Shown: positions 1 to 8,503 of the stretch, piece after piece | Layout of the letters: each line of letters begins with the position of its first letter | How positions within the stretch are numbered: position 1 is the stretch's first letter | From: Jimgerdemannia flammicorona | Lineage: Eukaryota > Mucoromycota > Endogonomycetes > Endogonales > Endogonaceae | NCBI GenBank assembly: GCA_003990745.1 | Contig: RBNI01001492.1 | Coordinates: forward strand, 1 to 22,187 | Reading direction: 5' to 3' | DNA: 22,187 nt | Notes under the pieces: model-generated | The model's database searches: none | What the model was told of the DNA's origin: nothing | Seen by the model: only the letters and a program-made list of their open reading frames with translations | Made by a program: the position numbers and the translations under genes

Positions 1-450
1 TTTTTTGTGTTCCGATAAAGTCAGTTCACTTTATTCTCCAAAGGTAGCATCCCGCGACGATCTCATTTCCTTGCATGTGATTAGCATTCACGAGAACAGC
101 TTTGTTTTGAGGGAGCCACGGACTCTCGCGGTCTCGAGGTCACGTCAAACTACAAATTTTTTGACTAATCAACGATCTTCGTGTCAGTCTATGACCGTAG
201 CTCAAAGATTTCCAGAAAAATCATGTAACGCTGACTTGCCTCGAGGGCTGGGCTTGGTTGGAAAAGGAAACAACTCCAGGGGTTCTGGGCTTGGGGTTCA
301 GAATCTAAATTTCAAAATGCTGAAAATAGCCTGAATGTTTGGATCGACGGATTCTAAAAAAAGAAACAATGAATAAGGAATCAAAAGAAAACGAAAACAA
401 AATAAATAATAAAATGCGGAGAAGAACACCATCACAGGAAAAAAAAAAAA

Positions 451-464
451 AACGAAAACGAAAC

Positions 465-495
<31 letters not shown>
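451..495 (+). repeat. Hexanucleotide tandem repeat (AACGAA)n
   Basis: The unit AACGAA repeats about 7.5 times without interruption; the third copy carries one change (ACCGAA). A run of about 14 A precedes it. The minus-strand open frames across it translate to alternating Phe/Val or Phe/Arg runs, which is a repeat artefact and not a gene. Confidence 0.9.
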
Positions 496-836
496 AATAA
501 CAATACCGGGAGGAAGAAGAAACAAAGAATCTCAGAATGCTGACAACCCCTATCAACACAAGGATCTTGTAAACACAGTCATTGCCACCGTTACCATTTG
601 TCCCCCAAATTAAGATCCCAAACAGAAAGGGATACCCAAAACATACAAACCACTGCCATTATTAAGAATTACATAACTTTGTCATTCAACCATGCGATCC
701 ACTTATGCAGGACCAATAGCCCGAAATTTATTTCCGATCGAGAGTGCAATATCAATATCAGGATCGATTAGGACACATTTTTACCAGTTGTACGTGCCTC
801 AAAAACTCGAGCTTTATTCGGCCCCGAGCCCTATGC

Positions 837-859
837 ATGCCAACGGAATCTGTTGGCAT
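837..859. repeat. Short perfect inverted repeat
   Basis: ATGCCAAC and its exact reverse complement GTTGGCAT are separated by 7 bp. It lies far from any gene and is not followed by a T-run, so a terminator role is not supported. It may be chance or part of the degenerate repeats nearby. Confidence 0.5.
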
Positions 860-900
860 AAGATCAATTAGGGACCAATTCTTTGTAATGTGGTCCGTTC

Positions 901-1008
901 GCAACGTGACCGCGACTCGAGTTCTACCTACGCAAAGGAGTAGGAATTCGTGAATTTCGTTGACGATCATGACAAAACTGTCAGCAAGGGAACCCGCTCG
1001 TGCTGCCT
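901..1008 (+). repeat. Diverged direct repeat, copy 1
   Basis: Two anchor blocks, 901-919 and 980-1008, recur at 1072-1090 and 1148-1176 with nearly the same spacing (offsets 171 and 168). Across the 48 anchor bases I count 8 differences, of which 7 are transitions. This suggests an old duplicated or transposon-derived sequence decayed by cytosine deamination or a RIP-like process. Confidence 0.55.
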
Positions 1009-1071
1009 AAGATGAACCAAAGCTGTAGATTATGTTTGAACTCATGCTTCTACCAATCCTATAATTTGTGG

Positions 1072-1176
1072 GCAACGTGGTCGCGGCTCGTCCCAGAATC
1101 GTGGGACGATAGACCCTGCATATGCTTCTGAACAAACAATGTGACATGTCAACAAAGGAATCCGTTCGTGCAGCCT
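1072..1176 (+). repeat. Diverged direct repeat, copy 2
   Basis: Partner of the repeat at 901-1008. The core GTCAACAAAGG also occurs inverted at 1295-1306 (CCCTTTGTTGAC on the plus strand), which hints at a third, inverted relic. No open frame or terminal repeat identifies the parent element. Confidence 0.55.
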
Positions 1177-1897
1177 GCATGCAACCCACATCAATGACAC
1201 ATTTTCATCGTCGCTCTCTCTGGTATAGTTTGCGGGATTACGAGGCCAAATCCTCCAGCTGTTTGTAAGACAAGCATGCGCGGGGTGAGAAAGTCCCTTT
1301 GTTGACAGATGCGGTTCCAAGACTAAGGAATCGCGTACCGCAACCTAGCCCCCCACCGACCCTTTCCAGAGCTCGGTCCAGTCGCGCACCAGTTGTCGAC
1401 GTATCCCAACTACGGGGAACCTCTTGTGCAGGAGGACGACGGAAATAGCGAGGAAGCTGGTCTGGGTGAACGTCATTGAGGTACGGACAGCGATGCATAT
1501 GTAGTACTACTCGATTTCGAATATGGTTGGATAGCACGTACTTTGAACCTTCGGCCTACTAAGGATAGGTAGGCCTGAGCCATTGGCGGATCAATTATGA
1601 TATACGATAACATTAGAGAGACACACATCAAATATTCAAGATCAGTTTGGTTTGGTTTGCCCTTTCTAGTATATACCCCTAACAAAAACATTGAACTATT
1701 TCATTGAACTATTTCCAATTATAACAAGGCGATTCCAATTCTGTGCACAAGAATTGCCTTGCGGGGATGGTTCTTGGTCGTACGCTACGCGACTCGAAGT
1801 TGACAATTATCAACTGGATAATGCTGATACCAGTGGTGGTACGGGATACTCAAAAGTAATATTCTCTTAGATTTTGAGCTCCACGTTCGGAATAAAA

Positions 1898-2638
1898 ATG
1901 AAACGCTCTTTACGTGATGCATCTCGCATGAATTCAAAGTGCCTTCACCCAATGGCATCGGTAATTATTGATCCTGGGTTGGGTGTCAAGAAGAATCTGC
2001 TGAAGAGGGCAGGCGGGGCAGGCATTAGGTATTGTCTTTGTAATTGTCAAGGAACACAAGGAATATACCTAGCCGCGAACAGACTCCCTGACCCTGACGA
2101 CAAACTTTTTGTCGGCTGTCGAATCAAGTCACCCCACGACCGGTGCTACTTTCTCCCTCCCACGATCACTGCCGCGCTATCCTCGCAATGCAACAACCAT
2201 CGCACAGCCGACGTCGAGTTCCGCATCGGCCCGGAAGCCAAGTCCTTGTACGGGCATCGCTATTTCGCCGTCATGTTTGGCTCGGGCCTCCGCGAGTCGA
2301 ACGACGACGGCTCCCGCACCGTGATTGATGTGCCCGACATTGAGCACCCGGTCTTCGAGGCGCTGCTCCAGCACATATACCTTGACCAGACGGAGTTCGA
2401 CAATGGTGTGCGTATGCCCGACCTCCTCCTTACCGCCGATAAGTATGACGTCCTAGAGCTCACGAAAATCGTCTGGGACCATGTCGCAGCTGCCTTAACC
2501 CCTGGTGGCGTCTGCCAGCTGCTCATGGCGCATGGTCATATCCGATCGATCAAGAAGAACATGATCATATACTTGGTGAATCAATTTAACGAAGTAGAGA
2601 AGACGGAGGATTGCTGGAGGACGCGGATAGGTCTCTGA
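1898..2638 (+). CDS. BTB/POZ domain protein, intronless, probably frameshifted near its C-terminus
   Basis: The open frame gives about 246 aa from the ATG at 1898 (the frame is open from about 1874 without an earlier ATG). A BTB/POZ fold is recognisable at about aa 103-175: ADVEFRIG, then an H-R-YFAVMFGSGLRES segment, VIDVPDIEHPVFEALLQHIY, and the helix LLLTADKYDVLEL. A short BACK-like helical stretch follows. Fungal BTB proteins of this kind are often Cullin-3 adaptors or of unknown role; the partner cannot be told from sequence. The first 100 residues look unlike the domain (Cys/Arg-rich, low conservation appeal), so the true start may be internal or the N-terminus degraded. The frame ends at 2638, but in the +1 frame from 2614 the sequence reads LEDADRSLIHEIMKALKKM and stops at 2673, which looks like the proper BTB-family tail. 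A single-base loss near 2612-2614 is suspected. Confidence 0.7.
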   Translation: MKRSLRDASRMNSKCLHPMASVIIDPGLGVKKNLLKRAGGAGIRYCLCNCQGTQGIYLAANRLPDPDDKLFVGCRIKSPHDRCYFLPPTITAALSSQCNNHRTADVEFRIGPEAKSLYGHRYFAVMFGSGLRESNDDGSRTVIDVPDIEHPVFEALLQHIYLDQTEFDNGVRMPDLLLTADKYDVLELTKIVWDHVAAALTPGGVCQLLMAHGHIRSIKKNMIIYLVNQFNEVEKTEDCWRTRIGL

Positions 2639-3416
2639 TTCATGAAATCATGAAGGCGTTGAAAAAAATGTAATATATATATTACAGTTGTTTCATAGTA
2701 TGGTGGTAATGCGAATTGACGTTTTTTTTTTTTTTTTTTTTTTTTGAAAGGGTCTGATGAGGTGATACGAGGTTTGTACTTGCAACATAGTTGAGTTCCA
2801 CTTCACACTTGATCGTATCTTCGACCAAGGAATCAGTGTTTGGGTGGGATTATCGTTATATTTTCGCATTATCCCGTACCAAATCATCCTTGCTCCGAAG
2901 AAAAAGGCGAGCTTGAAGTAACAAAATAAGACAATGGCGTTTCTTTCTCTTCAGATACCCTATCTCCATATCTCCTGACACCTAACACCACTAGTTTCCT
3001 TCATTTCTTGGTAGACAAGACGACAGTTATAATTGAAATCAACCCCCCTCCCTCCTGATTAAATTAAACAAGATGAAAAACACCGATGGAACTGAAACCC
3101 GGTGCGAACCCGAAAATCGATACCTGGAAAGTGTGCAAGTCGTTTAACCGCACAAACTTTGAATCCTGTCTTTTGAAACTAACAGGGTAAGTTCCGACTC
3201 CCGCCGTATATCTTGTTTGTGCACTGCTTATTCGGGTTCCGCTTCTCGCACTTGTGTTCCGAACTGCAATTCCAAATGGTTGAGAACACAGAGAACCACG
3301 CTGCGCTACGTCCCATGTACAAGGATTTGAAACCGTCCGATCGTTTATTCCAATCCACCGATCCACCGATCCACCACAACTGCCACCACAAAATAATCTG
3401 ACCCCTGCATCCCACA
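2639..3416. other. Intergenic, between BTB gene and TAD1 3' end
   Basis: Contains the likely displaced BTB tail (to 2673), a short TA-rich stretch (2670-2685) and a T24 tract (2722-2745). No further gene is supported. The genes on either side converge here, so both 3' UTRs probably lie in this stretch. Confidence 0.6.
2722..2745 (+). repeat. Poly-T tract (24 T)
   Basis: Uninterrupted T run in the intergenic space after the BTB gene. One of many long homopolymers in this window (others at 9200-9213, 17780-17800 and 22173-22187). Confidence 0.9.
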
Positions 3417-5975
3417 CTACCGCCCACCCAGTTCCTCCCCGCCACCTCCCACCTTCACCGTGGTCCCCTCAACGTCAAATATCTCCAGCTCGTCCGGACT
3501 GAGCACCCAGCCTGAGAACCGCTGCTCCAGCAGCCGGCGCTTGGCGGCCTGGTAGCCGCGCGCGGCGTGCTTGGCGGCGCGGTAGGTGATCGTGAGTGGG
3601 GATTGAACGAGAGGTCTGGGAAGAAGCGGTCGTGAGGAATGATATTACTAAGACCGTATAGATTCGGTTCAGGATAGAAAGGTTGACATCTGAGGTTTTG
3701 CTCACACTAATGAAGGTGGAAGAGTTTCTTCCGGACACAACTTCAAGACCTCGACGAATCTTTGAAACAGGCAGATTTTTGATATGGTAGACCTAATTGG
3801 TTCGGAATAAAAAATAACGATAGGGTCATCCAAGAACATGTGCCAATCCCGCCAAACAAAGCCCATGCCTCCACTTTAACTTCATCCTCACACATAAACA
3901 CCAACCTCGTCTTAGGTGAGTATCCCCCGGCTTTATCCTTCTTCGCCCCCTGCTTCCGTCCGTGCACGATTGCCTCCGAGGTCGGCGATGCCGCTGTCCA
4001 ACTAACGGCTAAAACCCACAAGAAAGACAAACCACGTCATTGACATCATAATCGCGATAGCTAAAGAGCTCTTGATGAACGAGAAATGAAAATCGCATCA
4101 CTCACCCGTTCCGCACGCCACAATGTTCCCCTCAGCAAACGACTCGAGCAGTCCCGCCTTGCTTGACGCGAAGATCCGGCCTGTATGCAAGACGTGCGGC
4201 GCGTGGAGACTGTACTGGTGTGGCGGGCCTGAAAAACGAGATGCCCCTTTTCGTGATTCTGTTCGGCACGGGTCTCGCAAACGCATGCTGTGTACACATA
4301 CCGCTCAAGCCCTCTAGCCGCCCGTGTAGCGCGCGCCGCAGAGAGCCCTCGTCATACATGTCACCCACGACCACGGAAGCGAGGTAGAGCGGGTGGATTA
4401 GGTTGGAGAGGAGGGCGGATTGGAGGCCGAGGACGTTCCAGCGGGCGAGCTTGTCGCTGGGGTGGGGTGGGGGTGGATGGAGACAGGGGTTTGTTGCGAG
4501 ATGGAGAAAGGAAGATTGGGAGAGGGTTAGTTGGACGGTTGTGCGGGCATATTGGGAGCTACAGTGTGAGATTGATGTAGCATCGAAAAATGATAGAAGC
4601 AGATTACCTGCAAGACATGGATAGGGTTGGCTCGGAATCGAGTCTGCCTGGACAATGTGCGGGCGAAAGGGGGTGTTCAAAGCATGGTCTAGATAACGAC
4701 GAAGACCATATAAAGCGACCATTCCTACCAGGCTTCGTCCTGAGAATCCCTAAACTATCATACCCTGTCCTCCCCCTCTTCAGCCTCACTCCCTTGTCGC
4801 CCAACCCGTCTCCTTCCATTCGCTTTTCTTCCATCCCTTCTCCTACACCCTCCTCCCGTGCCTCCACCTCACCCACGTCCTCCCCCCCACCCTCGACCTT
4901 CCATCCCCTGCCACCTTCTTCCTCTCCCGCCTCCGTCTCCTCGACCCTCATCCTCTTCCGCGCGAACGTGTGCCCGCTCAGCCTCTCAATCGCAGACGAC
5001 TGTCCGACAGTTTCCGCCGCGCGCTGTCTCTTGGGACCGCCCAGGAAGGCGTCGGCCGATTCGACGGACTGGGATTGCGCGAGGGGGGTCATCGAGGCAT
5101 CGCCGCCTACAAGGTGAGTGGGGGGGGGGAGTTTGGTTTTTGGTGATGTGAAGAGGGAGGTCGGTGAAAAGGAAAACCGATTCCAGAGAGAGAGGGAAAC
5201 TTACATGGCGACTGGCTGATGTACATATGGAAGGAGACGTTTGGATGAAGGAGGACAAAAAGGGGTGTATTGTCGTCCTTGTCGGGGTTTGCCGTTCTCT
5301 CCTCGTCGGATGACAGACGAAACATGGTGGGACCCTCCTCTTTCGATGTGCGGAAGAGTTGCTGCAGGAGGTATCTGTGGCGTACAATTGTGGGGCTTGG
5401 TGAATGTCGGACGTGTGCACAAACGATTCTGAAACGGGGAGGGAACTCGATGCCGCGATGGGATGGATCGGTGTATTGCTTACTTCACGAACCCTCGACG
5501 CGCCACGACCTCGGCGTGAGCGTCGTTGACCAGATCACCTTGGGGACTCAGCTTGCTGAAGGGGAGGCATTTGAGGCCGGTTCTGGATGTGATGGAAGGT
5601 AGGATTGGATCAGATAACGATGATCAACTGGAATGTTTCAAGAGTAAGGCTAGGAGACTCGTTAGTAAAACATACCCCAGAGATACGACCTGCATCGTGT
5701 ATTCTCCATCATCTACATTAAATACAGGAAAGACGCCAATCAAAAAACAGTTGCCAATCTTCTGCTTTTTCGAGTTGACCGATTCGGTACCACATACCTG
5801 TGGTCTGGACAGCAACAATACCGGCCAGCACAGTCCACTCTGCCTTGGTGGGATGGACGAGGGGCTTGCCTTGCTTTGATATTCTGTTGTACTGGGCAAA
5901 GCAGGCGTCTGCAAGCTTGTCTGCAAACAGTGGATCGGTGAGGTAGGGAGGCTGCGAAGAGGTGACAGCAGCCAT
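3417..5975 (-). CDS. TAD1: tRNA-specific adenosine deaminase 1 (ADAT1/Tad1)
   Basis: Deaminates A37 of tRNA-Ala to inosine (known for the family). Eleven exons fit in phase: 5975-5798, 5712-5676, 5582-5484, 5374-5205, 5106-4729, 4647-4608, 4456-4302, 4228-4106, 4008-3906, 3792-3706, 3615-3417; 522 aa. The start MAAVTSS is followed by [16 protein letters not shown] and KQGKP, the classic Tad1 opening. Catalytic features are visible: [12 protein letters not shown] gives the zinc ligand H94 and proton shuttle E96; [13 protein letters not shown] gives C162 (its codon is split by an intron); [19 protein letters not shown] gives C300. Later A_deamin-domain pieces follow: [58 protein letters not shown]. 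An acidic, Gly/Glu-rich insert (about aa 212-270) separates the second and third zinc ligands. Donor 9 is atypical (GTTGGT). Exon 10 is the least certain small exon, but it restores both phase and family similarity. Confidence 0.93.
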
Positions 5976-6064
5976 GTCGCGAGTGGGCCACAAGTGGCTT
6001 TGAAATAAAATCGCGTGGAGGCGCGCGCACGTGCTCTTTCCACTCTCTTTCCACATTCGCCGCA
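5976..6064. promoter_or_regulatory. Bidirectional promoter of TAD1 and the coiled-coil gene, with palindromic E-box
   Basis: Only 89 bp separate the two divergent start codons, so regulatory sites must be shared or lie inside the genes. GCACGTGC (6027-6034) is a palindrome with a CACGTG core, the binding motif of bHLH factors of the Cbf1/USF type. A CT-rich stretch typical of fungal start regions follows on the plus strand (about 6035-6058). There is no clear TATA box. Confidence 0.55.
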
Positions 6065-8503
6065 ATGGCTACACCGCACCACTACCCTGACTCGCACTAC
6101 CCTCGTTACACCTCATCATGCACCCCCCAGAAACATCCAAACTTTTCCCAGCCCTGGCTCGCGAACCGCGACTTCGATTTCGACGACAGCCAAGACACCC
6201 AGTTTTCGCAGCCTCACGTTCCAAACATCAGCGACCGCCTGTTCGACTTTCAGAGCCCCTTGAATAGGCTCGCCGCCCAAGGAAACGGCGAAACCAAGCA
6301 GCAGCATGGCAATGCCGGGAAAATGGTTGCGGAAGAGAAAGAGAACGATAACCCGACCCTAGCTGGCAGCGATGACTGCGACATGGCACGATCGTCGAGC
6401 TTTCAAGGCAATAGCGGGAGTGGCGGGAGTGGCGGGGGCGGCGAGAACGGTATACGGAAACCCTTGTCGCCGATGAAAGATAATTCATCTATATCTTCAT
6501 CCACATCGAGCGTTGGAGAAAAAGATGGAGCGGGAAAGACCCTCGAATCGCAGGTGAACAACCTTTCTGTCGTCCTGAACGTGGACAGTATTGGTGAACA
6601 GATTTTAACCCCATCGCGGTCTCGAGGTGCAATATCATATATAGCTTGACGCTCAAAACGTTCATTATCTCGGTTTACATTCAATCAGGTCGCACCCAAC
6701 TCCTATCAAACCCCCAATTCCACTCCACCCGTCCACCCCAACCCCTCCCGCTACCTTTATACCTACCTCTCCCGCCCGACCATCTTTCCACATCCCGCAT
6801 CAACGGCGACCACCATCACTAAACCGTTGACATCCGATCCGCTCACCCCTACATCCACCTCAACCTCCACTCCGACGCTCGACCTCCGCCGACTCTCGTT
6901 GCACATTGGCGACGTCGAGCGCGTACTCGAGGGCTTTGCGGCGCGCGCCGGGACGTGCAGTGAGTCGCTAGGAAGGGCCGTCAACGGTCTTGAAGAGGCC
7001 AGGGAGAGGGTTGCAAAGGAGACAGAGACCATGAGAGTTCTGTGTGAGGAGGGAAGAGTCGAGAGGGCCGTGGAGGGTGCAGGTGCGTTTAGTTATTGAT
7101 GGGTTCGGGTCGTGGATTTTGGCGTGGCTTGCCTATTATAATTTTCACCTTATGGCAGAGAGCATCATGTCATAATTTATCCACAACGGTAATAACACCG
7201 TCTCCCTCCCCGAATCCTCCTTCCTCCCGCCCCTCCCTCCAGCCTCCAAGATCCTCGTCCCCACCCTCGTCACCCTGTGCGACACGCTCCTGACAGCGAT
7301 CTCGGATGGTCAAGAGACGGGCTGGGCGCGGACGCAGTCGGCGTTGAGGGACGTGCAGGCACGTCGGACAGAGGAAGACAGGCAGCAGAGGGCGGCGGAC
7401 GAAGCCGCGCAGGCCGAGGTCGCGAGCAGAGTCCAGGTCGTGGCAAGGGAGGTCGAGGCGCAGAGAAAGATGCTTGAGAAAGTGGTCGAGGTGGGTGCGG
7501 GGAGAGATAGGTGGGCGGACGGTCAGGGCTGACCTGTCGAATGGTATGGTACTGATGTGAACCATCTGCATCTTGCAATATACCATTCCCAACCAGCAAC
7601 ATGCAACCATTCTCCACCAACAGACGGAGATCCTAGCCGAGCTAGCCTCCCATCGCCCCTTGCTTCATTCGGACCTGTGCTCTTCGTCTATCGACGCCCG
7701 GTTTGACGCCCTCGAGCGGCTTATACGTGAGCCGCCGGTCAAGACCGCAGCAATCGTAGCGGCGGCCAGTCCTCGGCGCGAGGGGGAGGGAAGGGCGCAG
7801 ACGACACCGCTCGGGACGGTCGTTAATGAGGGAGCATGGAGGAGTGTGGAGGAGTGGGTGAAGAAGGTGGGAGTAGATGGAAGGGAAGATGAAGAGCGAG
7901 GTCGGGCCGTGAGGGATGGGGAACGAGGGAGACGGGCAGGAGGGTCGATACTATCGGTTGATAGATCATTGAGCAATTTGAGCCGGTATGCATGCTTATT
8001 TTTATTTGTTATTTCGTCGTGTTTGAAAAGTATACGCAACTCAATAAATCTATCACAGTCCATCACCTCCACCCTCTCACAACCCACGCAAATCAAGTAA
8101 CACAACCCCATCCTGCCATCTCCTTCCCGAGCCCCCCCCCAACGCCAGTACGCCGGCGACCCCGACCGTCCACGCCATATCAATCCGGCCTGTCTCGTCC
8201 TCGCCTTCCCTCGTGCGGATCCGCATGCCACAGAGAGCCGACAATGGCCCAGGCGTCGCGTCGCCTACGCCTGGGGCGATCGTGGGCATGGGGGGGAGGC
8301 AACGGGTACTGAGGAGTGCCGTGGGGCCAGGAAGGCCGGTGGCTAAGGTAGGGGGGATGCACGTGCTGGGGATGGGGTATTTGCGAATTTTGGATTTTTT
8401 GATGGAAGCAAATGTATGACCGTGGTGTCATCGGTTCCCATCACAGAAACGAAAGCTACTCGATGATAACGGAGAAGATCTATGTATGCCGTTGATAAAG
8501 TGA
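6065..8503 (+). CDS. Coiled-coil protein of unknown function with KEN motif and SQ/TQ cluster
   Basis: I do not recognise the family. Six exons fit in phase: 6065-6553, 6689-7082, 7243-7490, 7597-7985, 8059-8347, 8447-8503; about 621 aa. The start is in a good context (CGCAATGGCT). Exon 1 is disordered and polar. It has four SQ/TQ sites within 22 residues (S28, S42, T45, S48), a KEN motif at aa 92-94 followed by DNP, an SPMK site at S135 and a Gly/Ser run. Residues about 227-420 are rich in Ala, Glu, Arg and Leu and should form long helices or coiled coils (examples: IGDVERVLEGF, LRDVQARRTEEDRQQRAADE, FDALERLIREPP). The tail has many Pro/Ser and ends with KKRKLLDDNGED, a possible nuclear signal. 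These features suit a nuclear, cell-cycle or DNA-damage regulated protein, but that is inference. The exon 1/2 boundary is the weakest: donor CAG/GTGAAC is chosen because it alone keeps frame with the acceptor at 6688. Confidence 0.72.

Larger units (their letters stand above)
1..1897. other. Intergenic region without a supported gene
   Basis: No open frame here has a coding look: the frames are short, cysteine- or phenylalanine-rich, and not linked by plausible splice sites. The stretch holds a purine-rich low-complexity block (about 355-500), a perfect 8-bp inverted repeat with a 7-bp loop (837-859), and diverged repeats between 901 and 1306, described separately. Upstream exons of the BTB gene could in principle lie near 1700-1890, but none is evident. 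Confidence 0.6.

Noticed and set aside
298..559. Minus-strand open frames rich in Phe/Val/Arg
   Set aside because: They are translations of the AACGAA repeat and the neighbouring poly-A, so they are low-complexity artefacts.
2722..2745. T24 as the poly-A tail of a minus-strand retrocopy
   Set aside because: No open frame or gene remnant precedes it on the minus strand, no target-site duplication was found, and similar tracts are common in the window.
3840..4043. Plus-strand frame over 3840-4043
   Set aside because: It is antisense to TAD1 exon 9 and its intron; the minus-strand exon gives conserved family residues.
7170..7620. Long antisense open frames opposite the coiled-coil gene
   Set aside because: They are shadows caused by GC-rich codon bias. 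The plus-strand frame has in-phase splice sites and helix-like periodicity.
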